Part shown: positions 35,601 to 46,460 of the stretch, in pieces
Layout: each line of letters begins with the position of its first letter
Numbering within the stretch: the first letter of the stretch is position 1
Origin: Mesotoga sp. Brook.08.105.5.1
GTDB lineage: Bacteria > Thermotogota > Thermotogae > Petrotogales > Kosmotogaceae
Length of the DNA: 64,000 bases
Reading direction: 5' to 3'
Assembly: GCF_002752635.1 (NCBI RefSeq)
Contig: NZ_AYTW01000028.1
Coordinates: 36,293-100,292, forward strand
The notes under the pieces: model-generated
What the model was told of the DNA's origin: nothing
What the model saw: the letters and a program-made list of their open reading frames with translations, nothing else
Database searches by the model: none
Made by a program: the position numbers and the translations under genes

Positions 35601-38600
35601 CAACGCTGAAGTTTCAATTCCTCATAGGTAGTCTGGGAGCGGCCCTTTCCCAAAGGAATGGTGTTCAGGAAACCGGGTTTCAATTCCTCATAGGTAGTCT
35701 GGGAGCCAGGATTTTCTCAAGCTTTTCTGGCGTCTTATTCGCGTTTCAATTCCTCATAGGTAGTCTGGGAGCTATATGTCTCGTACGTGAATCCAGTTAC
35801 CCTCTATAGTTTCAATTCCTCATAGGTAGTCTGGGAGCTCGTCAAGGGGCTGGCAGATGTAACAATTGGAGAGAGTTTCAATTCCTCATAGGTAGTCTGG
35901 GAGCGCCCTTTTCCAAAGGAATCGTGTTCAGGAAACCGGGTTTCAATTCCTCATAGGTAGTCTGGGAGCGCGCACGACTGGCGGGATGCTTTCAAAGAAC
36001 TCAAGTTTCAATTCCTCATAGGTAGTCTGGGAGCCCTATTTTTTTGCGCTCATGATAGTACGGTTTCGTTTCAATTCCTCATAGGTAGTCTGGGAGCCTA
36101 TCCAATTGGTCAGGTGGTCCATCTGTACTTGAGGTTTCAATTCCTCATAGGTAGTCTGGGAGCGACAAACTCTCGACCCGTTTTCCTGAATGGGATTTGT
36201 TTCAATTCCTCATAGGTAGTCTGGGAGCTCACCGTCTGGCCCTTCGATATCAAAGAAGGATCGGGTTTCAATTCCTCATAGGTAGTCTGGGAGCCCTTTG
36301 CCGATGTGCTTGTTGGGAGCTGGCTTCCTACGTTTCAATTCCTCATAGGTAGTCTGGGAGCTCGGATCTACCGGGCCCATTGAGATCCCGATCAAGAGTT
36401 TCAATTCCTCATAGGTAGTCTGGGAGCGCGCACGACTGGCGGGATGCTTTCAAAGAACTCAAGTTTCAATTCCTCATAGGTAGTCTGGGAGCCCTATTTT
36501 TTTGCGCTCATGATAGTACGGTTTCGTTTCAATTCCTCATAGGTAGTCTGGGAGCGGTTCATCTACGAGCGGTAGCCAGCCTTCCGCAAGGTTTCAATTC
36601 CTCATAGGTAGTCTGGGAGCTTATGTAGGAAACGCTACGCCATATACTGACGGAGAGTTTCAATTCCTCATAGGTAGTCTGGGAGCGCTCGATCCTTCGT
36701 TGACTTTCTTCCACTGCTCATGTTTCAATTCCTCATAGGTAGTCTGGGAGCTATACCCAGTCATTATCCTCATATGTGTAAGCAAGGTTTCAATTCCTCA
36801 TAGGTAGTCTGGGAGCGAACTTCAGAGTATGGTAAATGGTTTCGTGCACTACGTTTCAATTCCTCATAGGTAGTCTGGGAGCATTTCACGACTGGCGGGA
36901 TGCTTTCAAAGAACTCGAGTTTCAATTCCTCATAGGTAGTCTGGGAGCTGAAACGTTGCGAAAGCTAGTCTCTGCAGAATTGCGTTTCAATTCCTCATAG
37001 GTAGTCTGGGAGCTTAAATTGCATAGCGAAGTCGGTTAGATTTGCTCCAGTTTCAATTCCTCATAGGTAGTCTGGGAGCAAGATGTTCCCTGGCTTCCCG
37101 GAAGCACCGAGGCAAGTTTCAATTCCTCATAGGTAGTCTGGGAGCTACTCCGGGGTTGAAAAGGTCAAATGAGCCTGGGTAGTTTCAATTCCTCATAGGT
37201 AGTCTGGGAGCACTTATTTTCGTGCACTGTTACCTCTCTGCAAGTACGTTTCAATTCCTCATAGGTAGTCTGGGAGCGAAGTATCCCACGGCGCCTCACC
37301 CGGTGCCCATTCAGTTTCAATTCCTCATAGGTAGTCTGGGAGCGCACAAAGGTGGTGACTGCCAATATTGATATTCGCATGTTTCAATTCCTCATAGGTA
37401 GTCTGGGAGCAGTTGAGATAGATGACTATACTGATTATGAGAAAGGTTTCAATTCCTCATAGGTAGTCTGGGAGCCAAACCAAAGTGTATGCCGCGTTCT
37501 GGTATTGCTGAGGTTTCAATTCCTCATAGGTAGTCTGGGAGCCAAACCAAAGTGTATGCCGCGTTCTGGTATTGCTGAGGTTTCAATTCCTCATAGGTAG
37601 TCTGGGAGCTAAACGAACAAATTATAATTACCCGTCAAATGAATGTTTCAATTCCTCATAGGTAGTCTGGGAGCCAGGATTTTCTCAAGCTTTTCTGGCG
37701 TCTTATTCGCGTTTCAATTCCTCATAGGTAGTCTGGGAGCAGTGTATAGGAGTTGTAGATTCGAACCACAGCTTGAGTTTCAATTCCTCATAGGTAGTCT
37801 GGGAGCTCGATTCACCGTAGAGGCCTTCACCATTTCTCAGGAGTTTCAATTCCTCATAGGTAGTCTGGGAGCCGATTGACTTGAGCTTTTCAACGTCATC
37901 TAAGCCGGGTTTCAATTCCTCATAGGTAGTCTGGGAGCCGAAGAAGAGCTATCAGAAAGAGACGAAGATCGAGGGTTTCAATTCCTCATAGGTAGTCTGG
38001 GAGCCTTTTGCTTTCTACCATCTCTCTCACACTCCTTTCGGTTTCAATTCCTCATAGGTAGTCTGGGAGCCAAAATTCGCCCGAATTTTGCCCCGCCATT
38101 GAAAGTGTTTCAATTCCTCATAGGTAGTCTGGGAGCCTATCATACTATATTCCATTTTTCCAACTACTTTGGTTTCAATTCCTCATAGGTAGTCTGGGAG
38201 CAGGAGAGATTGCATGGGTATATCACGCTAGCGAAGTTTCAATTCCTCATAGGTAGTCTGGGAGCATTCACGTGCATTTCTAATTTCTAGCAACTGCGCG
38301 TTTCAATTCCTCATAGGTAGTCTGGGAGCGAAATGCACGTGAATCAAGGTAAGTAGTCAAGTAAGGTTTCAATTCCTCATAGGTAGTCTGGGAGCACCCA
38401 CACAGCAGACCAGGAGGCGTGATTACTTCTCAGTTTCAATTCCTCATAGGTAGTCTGGGAGCCCGTGAATTTTGTTCACTTACTTATTGCCAGGTTCAGT
38501 TTCAATTCCTCATAGGTAGTCTGGGAGCCACCCCCTTTTCCATGAATTTTGAACCATGATAGAGTTTCAATTCCTCATAGGTAGTCTGGGAGCGTTAGAA

Positions 38601-41430
38601 AAGTAGTCAAAGCTTTGAAAAGGCGCCCAGTTTCAATTCCTCATAGGTAGTCTGGGAGCAATTTGATCAAAGCTCTTAAGTTTTCGTGCCACTGCGTTTC
38701 AATTCCTCATAGGTAGTCTGGGAGCATAATATATAGCTATAATGGTATGTTACAATTTGTTTCAATTCCTCATAGGTAGTCTGGGAGCACTGTTTTCAAG
38801 TTCAATAGCCTTTTCGATACCTGCGTTTCAATTCCTCATAGGTAGTCTGGGAGCCCAGCTCTCCCGGCGCCGACTCGTGTGAAATTTCTGGTTTCAATTC
38901 CTCATAGGTAGTCTGGGAGCGACTCAGTGAAGATTACAGCCAGTGGTGACGCTCTGAGTTTCAATTCCTCATAGGTAGTCTGGGAGCGCAATCCTCCGCT
39001 AGCGGGATTGTAGTTGTAGTCATGTTTCAATTCCTCATAGGTAGTCTGGGAGCCATTATTCTCGTATTCCTCCGCTGTCAGATATCTTTGTTTCAATTCC
39101 TCATAGGTAGTCTGGGAGCAAACGATGAGATTAGGGCAAAGATCGTTGGCGATGTGAGTTTCAATTCCTCATAGGTAGTCTGGGAGCACTAATGCCGAAT
39201 GGGCCTTCATTTTGCTTATGGCTCAGTTTCAATTCCTCATAGGTAGTCTGGGAGCTGTCCTGTTATAATCCCATTTGCGCTTAAAATATTGTTTCAATTC
39301 CTCATAGGTAGTCTGGGAGCCTGAAAAAAACATCAGATGTCTATTGGTATCCGGGTTTCAATTCCTCATAGGTAGTCTGGGAGCTACGTTCTTCAAAGAC
39401 GTGGCAGCAAAAGGTGCGAGTTTCAATTCCTCATAGGTAGTCTGGGAGCCCTAAATCAGAGAAGTTTGCAATGGTTGCCGAGGTGTTTCAATTCCTCATA
39501 GGTAGTCTGGGAGCTCTGACCGGGAAGATCTCTTACTCTGGGTCAGACGAGTTTCAATTCCTCATAGGTAGTCTGGGAGCACAGTAGCAGTTCGCTCGGC
39601 TTTGCTCTCGCTTATGTTTCAATTCCTCATAGGTAGTCTGGGAGCCTGACTCTCTCAATCTCTACCTCGGCGATCGTCTCTAGTTTCAATTCCTCATAGG
39701 TAGTCTGGGAGCGAGTTCTTGCTTCCCCCCAGTCCCAAGAGGAGCCGGGTTTCAATTCCTCATAGGTAGTCTGGGAGCCATCATATCCTCTTGTGTTCTT
39801 CATGTCATACCTCGTTTCAATTCCTCATAGGTAGTCTGGGAGCAACGAGATTCCATCGATAACATAAGAATGCCCGTGTTTCAATTCCTCATAGGTAGTC
39901 TGGGAGCCGATCCGATGCTCGTGGCCGCCGTTCCAAAACTGAGTTTCAATTCCTCATAGGTAGTCTGGGAGCGAGAAATACATTGGGCTGTACTTAAGAG
40001 GGAATGTCTTGTTTCAATTCCTCATAGGTAGTCTGGGAGCAATCGTCTGAGAAGGAACTTTCTTTCTCGGATGATAGTTTCAATTCCTCATAGGTAGTCT
40101 GGGAGCGTTCAATAGCTTTTTCGATACCCGCCATAATCTGCTGTTTCAATTCCTCATAGGTAGTCTGGGAGCCTATTGTCGCCGCTGAAGCGGTTGGCGA
40201 GGATAGGTTTCAATTCCTCATAGGTAGTCTGGGAGCGAAGGAAGAGGAAATTGGCGAAAAGGAGGCGAGAAAGTTTCAATTCCTCATAGGTAGTCTGGGA
40301 GCGTATTGTTCCCCGGAAACTTTGGTACCAAGAACATAAGTTTCAATTCCTCATAGGTAGTCTGGGAGCAACTAATCCCTGGTTCGTAAAACTCGGATAT
40401 ACCGTTTCAATTCCTCATAGGTAGTCTGGGAGCCAGAACTCCTTGAGCAAGCCCACGAGAGCTGCTGCCAGTTTCAATTCCTCATAGGTAGTCTGGGAGC
40501 GAGGTGGTGCATATCGCATCGATGTTGACGATGCGACTGGTTTCAATTCCTCATAGGTAGTCTGGGAGCTGAAGACCGGTGGTGGTATCTTTGATATCCA
40601 ATATGTGTTTCAATTCCTCATAGGTAGTCTGGGAGCCAGTTTATCTGAATCGGCAGCCTTTGCGCTTATGGTTTCAATTCCTCATAGGTAGTCTGGGAGC
40701 GGTGTCGGCTGGAAAGTCACGCAGATGATGAGAGATGTTTCAATTCCTCATAGGTAGTCTGGGAGCCAGGAGAAACCCGCTCAGAAATTGAATGTGGAAG
40801 AAGTTTCAATTCCTCATAGGTAGTCTGGGAGCATTGCGAAGAGCGAAGAGGAAGCGCTGGACTACGGAGTTTCAATTCCTCATAGGTAGTCTGGGAGCGG
40901 GTAGCGTGAATATCGAGGTTCTCACGGACGACGAAGGTTTCAATTCCTCATAGGTAGTCTGGGAGCGGCACCATCTCGTCCCCAAAGCCACCCGTACCAC
41001 GTTTCAATTCCTCATAGGTAGTCTGGGAGCGATAATCAACCGATTCATCAACGTACTCCGTGCTTTTGTTTCAATTCCTCATAGGTAGTCTGGGAGCCTG
41101 AAGCCTATCCGTGAGTTTGTCTTTGATCGAATAGTTTCAATTCCTCATAGGTAGTCTGGGAGCTATCGGCTGGGTAACCATGCAATGGGCGGATACTCAG
41201 TTTCAATTCCTCATAGGTAGTCTGGGAGCACAAAACTTTTTAAAGGAGTGATAGAGATGGTAGAAAGGTTTCAATTCCTCATAGGTAGTCTGGGAGCCTG
41301 AATCGTCCTTGAAGAGTTCATCGACAAACTTGTGTTTCAATTCCTCATAGGTAGTCTGGGAGCGCAAGACCACAGGCGGGAAGTCACAGGCGAGACCTAC
41401 GTTTCAATTCCTCATAGGTAGTCTGGGAGC
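32648..41430 (-). CRISPR. Type I-B CRISPR array, about 134 repeats
   Basis: A 30-base repeat, on the plus strand beginning GTTTCAATTCC and ending GTCTGGGAGC, recurs about every 66 bases. My hand count is 134 repeats and 133 spacers of roughly 33-39 bases. The transcribed strand is minus: in that sense the repeat ends in ATTGAAAC, the usual 5' handle, and the leader lies at 41431-41544 next to the cas genes. The leftmost repeat (32648-32677) has two changes, as expected of the oldest end. The repeat at 34227 has one change. Several spacers are exact or near duplicates, including a two-spacer block (35970-36067 and 36428-36525). Confidence 0.98.
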
Positions 41431-41544
41431 CCATTATTATATAGATTATATAGTATTTTCAGTGTTTTGAGGCAAATTATGTTCATGCCTGTTTTTCAAA
41501 GACCAATGTCTTATAAATCCCATTTACAATGGAAGAACAAAATT
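41431..41544 (-). promoter_or_regulatory. CRISPR leader with promoter
   Basis: This AT-rich segment adjoins the newest repeat. On the minus strand TTGCCT (41475-41470) and TATATA (41452-41447) are 17 bases apart, a good sigma-70 arrangement that would start pre-crRNA about ten bases before the first repeat. The leader begins immediately after the stop of the cmr1 remnant. Confidence 0.65.
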
Positions 41545-42353
41545 CTAGTATTTCTGTCGATCCCCCGGTGTTTTCCATGAATCAGGGGTCGACGGGATAT
41601 ACAAGTTCTTAACTTCTCTGCCCACATACTTCAGGTTCGCTGGTGGAAGAGATTTTCCAACTTCTGTCTCGATTTTCCAGTAGTTCTTCAGCGAAAAGCC
41701 TTTCTTGTGATCGCTTTTTTTGATAAAGCAATTTTCCTTAAGGAATCTGTTGATCATCCGAAGTGATTCTATTGGTTCTCCTGTATCATCAGTGAGTTCA
41801 AAGAGGCCATTACCAAATTGGGGCTTAGCCCCTCGAGAACCAAAGTTGCTCATAATTGAAAGGACAGCCTTAAGCTGCTCTTCAATTTGATCTCTATCGC
41901 ACCTTGGAAGAACTCCAAGCTCAAAAGAGCCAAAATAGTTCATGGCATAACGGTTTTTCTCAAAGACCCTGCTTAACCAATTCTCGTTAATATCGTTGGT
42001 TGTAATTTGTGAGGAGGGTTCATTCCCTTTAACCGGCTGCTTGCCTTCAGCTGTTGAAATCAAATTGAACATTCTCTTCCAATCTGTAGTTCCAAATAGA
42101 TAACAGGCAGGACAAAGGTTTGAAGTCTTTCCTTACTGTCTTTTTCTTTGCTTGATAATTTACAGCGATTATCTGAGGTTGGATCGCAAACGTAATAGCC
42201 GAGCCCCCTCGCGATGACTTCATACCACCATCTAATGCTTCCTATGATTCCCGTTTCGTGTACCCGGTCCATCTTTCCATCTGACCCGCCGGTCCATAGC
42301 GGGGTAAGAGTCTTCACCTTAAATGTGATCGGTCCACTCTCCATTTTTCCCAC
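41545..42353 (-). pseudogene. cmr1: Frameshifted cmr1 (type III-B RAMP) remnant
   Basis: The first frame (from GTG 42353, or better ATG 42344 behind AGAGGTGTGG) reads ITFKVKTLTPLWTGG then ETGIIGSIRWWYEVIARGLG and YVCDPT, an unmistakable Cmr1 N-terminus. It drifts into nonsense and stops at about 42060. The other frame supplies CPACYLFGTTDWKRMFNL, the next Cmr1 motif, then GSRGAKPQFGNGLFEL, and ends at 41545. The switch falls at a three-base T run (plus strand 42114-42116) where one more T would restore the frame. No other cmr gene is present. About 269 residues would be encoded if intact, shorter than most Cmr1 proteins. Confidence 0.85.
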
Positions 42354-42362
42354 ACCTCTTTT

Positions 42363-42632
42363 CTATATAACTCCATCGTTAGCTACTTGTTTCTTATCTA
42401 TTCCGAGTATTTCGATGGTTAAATGATCTTCTGACCTAAGTTTGTAGATTCGTACTGAATCTTCTTCCTTGTTCATCATTCTTCCCAGGCGTTTTTTAAG
42501 GGACTCGAGGCTTGCCTTTGTCAACTCGCCCTCAAACACGGAATTTTGAACCCAGTCCATATACTGCCTGCAGATCTTTAGCGCTTTGTTCACTCTTTTT
42601 TCCCCGATATCGTAGACGAGAAGAATGTACAC
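42363..42632 (-). CDS. cas2: CRISPR-associated endoribonuclease/adaptation protein Cas2
   Basis: The 89-residue protein has the Cas2 ferredoxin-like pattern: YILLVYDIGEKRVNKALKICRQYMDWVQNSVFEGELTKASLESLKKRL, with the conserved Asp in VYDI and the QNSVFEGEL strand. It forms the spacer-integration complex with Cas1. The start is GTG 42632, four bases after the cas1 stop. Confidence 0.96.
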   Translation of the reverse strand: MYILLVYDIGEKRVNKALKICRQYMDWVQNSVFEGELTKASLESLKKRLGRMMNKEEDSVRIYKLRSEDHLTIEILGIDKKQVANDGVI

Positions 42633-42635
42633 GTT

Positions 42636-43625
42636 CTATTCCTTCCAGGGAATGTATTCGCGCTCGCCAGTAATCTGCTTTTCGATTTTGTAAAGCTCCA
42701 GGCGAATCAGATACCGGTACGACACGTTTCTTTTCAATGCCGGATGCTTTATCGTTGTCTTTAATTTCTCATCATATGCTCTCACAAAAGTCTCTTTTCC
42801 AGAGTCGTTCATGTAAATCCCTTCCAGATGTTTAGCGAAGTGCTTCGCCTGTATCTGTTTCTTGTTTATCAGGGAGAAGATAAGACGGTCTACAAGGACA
42901 GGTTTGAAGACCTCGGCGACATCCAGATTCAGAGAAAAGCTACGGAAATTAGTTGTGTGAAGGTACCCAATCCGCGGATCAAGATGTGTGCGGTAGATCT
43001 CTCCCAGCACTGTGGTATAGAGCATTGTGTTCCCGAAGCTTATTAATGCGTTGAGTCTGTTCAGGGGTGGTTGCCTAGTTCTTGATACGAACTCAAAGCT
43101 TGAGTTATCTATTATTGCATCAAAGCATTTGTAATAGAGATCTCTGAAGTTGCCTTCTATGGCCATTGATTCGTCGATGCTTGCAGTTTCTACCAGTCGA
43201 TCTTTCAATGAATTCAGGCTTTCGATCGCGTTTTCCATGTCTTTTCCACGTCGGTTGTAGTATGCCAGAACATTAAGCATGTTGGTCATCGAGGCGCTGA
43301 CAAATTTCTTCGCAAGGTCAAGACGTTTCTCCGGATCGTTGTAGAAATTAGCTTGTTGAAGTATCAGGAAGCCGGAATTGAGGTGCTCCCTTGGATAGTA
43401 TGTCCCTGAATAGTAATCGTATCGGTTGAAAAAGTGGAGAGGGATCTGTTTTTGGGTCAGAAATTCCAACACTCTTTTGTTGAGATCCAACTCTCCAAAA
43501 GCGCATATGGAATCCGTCTGCTCCACCGGAAGATGGACCTTCTTTCCGTCTTCTTTCTCGAAGACAAGAGTGTTGTTCATCCTCAATAACTTTCCCGAAG
43601 TGAATAGATACAGCATCCGTTTCAT
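42636..43625 (-). CDS. cas1: CRISPR-associated integrase Cas1 (subtype I-B)
   Basis: This 329-residue integrase has the I-B Cas1 beginning (MKRMLYLFTSGKLLRMNNTLVFE) and the metal-binding residues in AIEGNFRDLYY, GYLHTT and LDVAEVFKPVLVDRLIF. It inserts new spacers at the leader end of the array with Cas2 and Cas4. It begins five bases after the cas4 stop. Nothing suggests a defect. Confidence 0.97.
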   Translation of the reverse strand: MKRMLYLFTSGKLLRMNNTLVFEKEDGKKVHLPVEQTDSICAFGELDLNKRVLEFLTQKQIPLHFFNRYDYYSGTYYPREHLNSGFLILQQANFYNDPEKRLDLAKKFVSASMTNMLNVLAYYNRRGKDMENAIESLNSLKDRLVETASIDESMAIEGNFRDLYYKCFDAIIDNSSFEFVSRTRQPPLNRLNALISFGNTMLYTTVLGEIYRTHLDPRIGYLHTTNFRSFSLNLDVAEVFKPVLVDRLIFSLINKKQIQAKHFAKHLEGIYMNDSGKETFVRAYDEKLKTTIKHPALKRNVSYRYLIRLELYKIEKQITGEREYIPWKE

Positions 43626-43629
43626 ATCA

Positions 43630-44127
43630 TCACACCCAACAGTAAGAGTAGTATGCGCAGTTCTTGCACTTGTTCTGAGTTCTTTCTAGAGACGGAATCG
43701 GCCCCTCAACAAGGGCTTGGATCTCATCGCACAATGTCTTGATTCTTGCTTCTTCTTCTGCTGTCAACATAACTTCGATCTTCCGCTTTTCTTTTGGAAC
43801 AAGTAACTGGCCATTCGCTTCGACTCCCATTTCTTTCAGGCGCAGCAGGTAGAAAAGCAATTGATCTCTGGCCCCTTCAAGTGAATACTTGGACTTCTTT
43901 ATTTCACTGACGATCGTTCTTCCCTTTTTCTCTTCGACCATGTCCAGTCGTATGTTATCTATGGCGATATCTTTTTCTCCTCTGTTTTCGTAGGAGGTTT
44001 CATGGATGAGACGACCTAGGGCAAGATTCATGTTTTCGCTTTCTGGAAATATTCTATGGGCCACTAACCACGCTTCCCTGGCACAGTTCGAATATGAAAG
44101 CACAAGATAACCGGTTATCTCTATCAA
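43630..44127 (-). CDS. cas4: CRISPR-associated exonuclease Cas4
   Basis: The 165-residue protein has the Fe-S cysteines of Cas4 (SYSNCAREAW at the start, KCKNCAYYSYC at the end) and the nuclease residues in IRLDMVEEKKGRTIVSEIKKSK. It trims prespacers and selects the PAM. Its ATG overlaps the cas3 stop by four bases. Confidence 0.96.
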   Translation of the reverse strand: MIEITGYLVLSYSNCAREAWLVAHRIFPESENMNLALGRLIHETSYENRGEKDIAIDNIRLDMVEEKKGRTIVSEIKKSKYSLEGARDQLLFYLLRLKEMGVEANGQLLVPKEKRKIEVMLTAEEEARIKTLCDEIQALVEGPIPSLERTQNKCKNCAYYSYCWV

Positions 44128-46460
44128 TAGACGTCACACCCGGACAAGTGAAAACCCGTCAACTCGTTGTAGTAGCGTTCCAGCTCGTCTTTCTGAACGT
44201 AGCAGAAACCGCCTACCACGGGCGGAAGATCGGCTTCACTCTCATCATGTTTTACACGATAGTTGATTATGTAAGGTGCGAGTTTTCTTACTATGCTTTT
44301 CTTTTCCGCGAGTAGCTTGAATTTGTCTTCAGCGGTAGTGGGTCTTTGAAGGATGTCTGTGTATTCTTGCCAGGCGGTTTCTGCTTCATCGTCAATTTCA
44401 AGGAACACGGGGTATCTCCTACCGCTCTCATCGATCAGCTTAAAATCCGCGATGTTGGCAAATTCGAGCTTGTATATGCTTTCCAGAATTTCCTTTGATT
44501 GCATTTCGAAGCCCGATTCTTCAATAGCTTCGAAGTAGTCTTCAACGAGTGAATAGAGTTCCGATTCATTGTATAGGGTGCTATTAATAGCTTTTTTGGT
44601 AGCAGATAACAAAACTGAGTCATAGATCTTGCTCGGCGCACGGTGTCCGTTGAAGTCAGTTAATTCAACAAGTCTTATTCTTCCTCTGTCTTTTCTGCTG
44701 GATCTGTTGACCCTTCCTGCGACTTGAACGATGCTGTCCAGGGGACCCATGTCGCGGATGCAGTAGTCGAAATCTAGATCAACACCGGCTTCGACAAGCT
44801 GGGTTGTAACCAGTATGCAAGGGCCGTCTTCGTCCTTTATGTTTTGAATTCTTTGCCTTCGAACTTTCGGCGGGACTTTTGTAGAAAGATAGTAAAGCTT
44901 TTCAACTTCTACATCATGCAACTCGAGAATTTCCTTGAAAGCAGCTTCAGCCGAAGCTATTGTGTTCATAACAATCATCAGGGACTTCCCAGATGACCTT
45001 GCTTCTTCCACAGCATTTGGCAGCAGGTTGCTTGTGAATTCTTCAAAGGTCATCTCGTCTATACGCTCCAGTTCAAACCTGTTAAGCGGAATATCTTCAT
45101 TGACAAGAGATTCGCCGCTTAAGCCGAAACACGATGGCATGGTTGCCGTGGAGAATATGAATCTTGTACCTCCGTATTGGGCGAGTAGCTGCATCACTTT
45201 CCCGGTAAGGGCCCAGTATCTTGTGGGAATTGCCTGAATTTCGTCCAGCAGAACTATGGAACCCGGGATCCTGAAGAATTTTGGGGTTCTTTTTCTTGTG
45301 AAAATAGAATGGAAGAAGCTCACAAATGTAGTGATAGTTAGCTCGCTGTTCCATGAGTTTATCAGGAGGTCTGCCTCGTACTTCTCGTAGTTCTCATCTT
45401 CGTTATCTGTGGAGAAATCTATCTCCGAAAGATGATGCTGCTGTAATAATTGATTTGGAGTCGGCTCGGGCCGACCCGTTTCAATGAAGAGTTTTCGCGC
45501 AACATCGTAAGTCTGATCTATTATGCTCAGGAAAGGTAGGCAATATATAATCCTGGGAATATAACCTTCTTTCGTTAGTTTGCTTCGCAATTTCAGTGCC
45601 AGTGAGAGAAGAGTCAATGTTTTCCCGATACCTGTAGGACCTCTGAGAGTACCAGTTTTGAAGTCGATATTTGATGTCGCAAGGTCGTAGAATTTGCTCC
45701 TAAGAAGGTTCATGGGATCTGTTCCCGGCATGTCAAAACCTTTCGCTTTCCTGTAATCTTCTACAAGTGTTTCGGGAAGATCGTCCCTCTTAGGCAATGG
45801 CTTATTTCTGAAGGCAGCGTCGGTTTCATCTGCCCAGCGCAGAAGGGATGAGAGGTACATATACAATACAAAAGGTCGGATATCCTTTCTATCGTCCAGG
45901 AAGAAATCTTCGTAATAATCCTGCCAATCGTAGACGAGATCACTTAATTCATCTTTGTCCAGTCGTGGAACATCGATTTTCATACGAAGTTCTTCAAGAA
46001 AATCTTCGTTCAGATTTGAGAGCTGCCATTCTATGAGTTCTGAATCGCTATCCAGGTCACAACCGAATCCTGGATTTTCAGCGTGACCATGGTGCCGCTT
46101 CAGGAGACTCACTATTACCGGGATGAGATGTTGAATTTCCTTTGGTGCTTTCTGCATCAAGTACTTTCCTATTGCAAAAGCTCCTAAAGCAGAATGCTTG
46201 GACCTGTCGCTGTTGAATCTGCGTTTCATGATCTTATTTTGAAACTCAGGAGTTGCTTTTCCGAGATCATGTAAGTATGCGATGGCCTTAACCAGAAAGC
46301 CCAGGGTCTTTTTATCGACCCCGAGCAGATTTTCAAAGTCCATGAATAGGCTCGCCGTTTCGATCTCGGAAATCATTAGGTGATAGACACCATCGAGATG
46401 ATCCATCAACGGCCTGGGCTCTTCACCTTCTCTTGCTGGATGGGAATAAACTTCAGACAA
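44124..46460 (-). CDS. cas3: CRISPR-associated helicase-nuclease Cas3
   Basis: The 778-residue protein has an N-terminal HD nuclease (SHPAREGEEPRPLMDHLDGVYH, then AYLHDLGKATPEFQNKI), Walker A RGPTGIGKT, motif II LLDEIQAI, and later helicase motifs (FSTATMPSC, VTTQLVEAGVDLDFD, QVAGRVNRSSRK). It is recruited by Cascade to degrade target DNA. Translation begins at TTG 46460 within the end of cas5, behind GAGGTGGT. Confidence 0.97.
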   Translation of the reverse strand: MSEVYSHPAREGEEPRPLMDHLDGVYHLMISEIETASLFMDFENLLGVDKKTLGFLVKAIAYLHDLGKATPEFQNKIMKRRFNSDRSKHSALGAFAIGKYLMQKAPKEIQHLIPVIVSLLKRHHGHAENPGFGCDLDSDSELIEWQLSNLNEDFLEELRMKIDVPRLDKDELSDLVYDWQDYYEDFFLDDRKDIRPFVLYMYLSSLLRWADETDAAFRNKPLPKRDDLPETLVEDYRKAKGFDMPGTDPMNLLRSKFYDLATSNIDFKTGTLRGPTGIGKTLTLLSLALKLRSKLTKEGYIPRIIYCLPFLSIIDQTYDVARKLFIETGRPEPTPNQLLQQHHLSEIDFSTDNEDENYEKYEADLLINSWNSELTITTFVSFFHSIFTRKRTPKFFRIPGSIVLLDEIQAIPTRYWALTGKVMQLLAQYGGTRFIFSTATMPSCFGLSGESLVNEDIPLNRFELERIDEMTFEEFTSNLLPNAVEEARSSGKSLMIVMNTIASAEAAFKEILELHDVEVEKLYYLSTKVPPKVRRQRIQNIKDEDGPCILVTTQLVEAGVDLDFDYCIRDMGPLDSIVQVAGRVNRSSRKDRGRIRLVELTDFNGHRAPSKIYDSVLLSATKKAINSTLYNESELYSLVEDYFEAIEESGFEMQSKEILESIYKLEFANIADFKLIDESGRRYPVFLEIDDEAETAWQEYTDILQRPTTAEDKFKLLAEKKSIVRKLAPYIINYRVKHDESEADLPPVVGGFCYVQKDELERYYNELTGFHLSGCDVY

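Noticed and set aside
35447..35809. Open frame of 120 codons inside the CRISPR array, with others like it at 34162, 37165, 37643, 37703 and 38902
   Set aside because: These frames simply translate the repeat (FQFLIGSLGA or SQTTYEELKL) and random spacers; they are by-products of the array.
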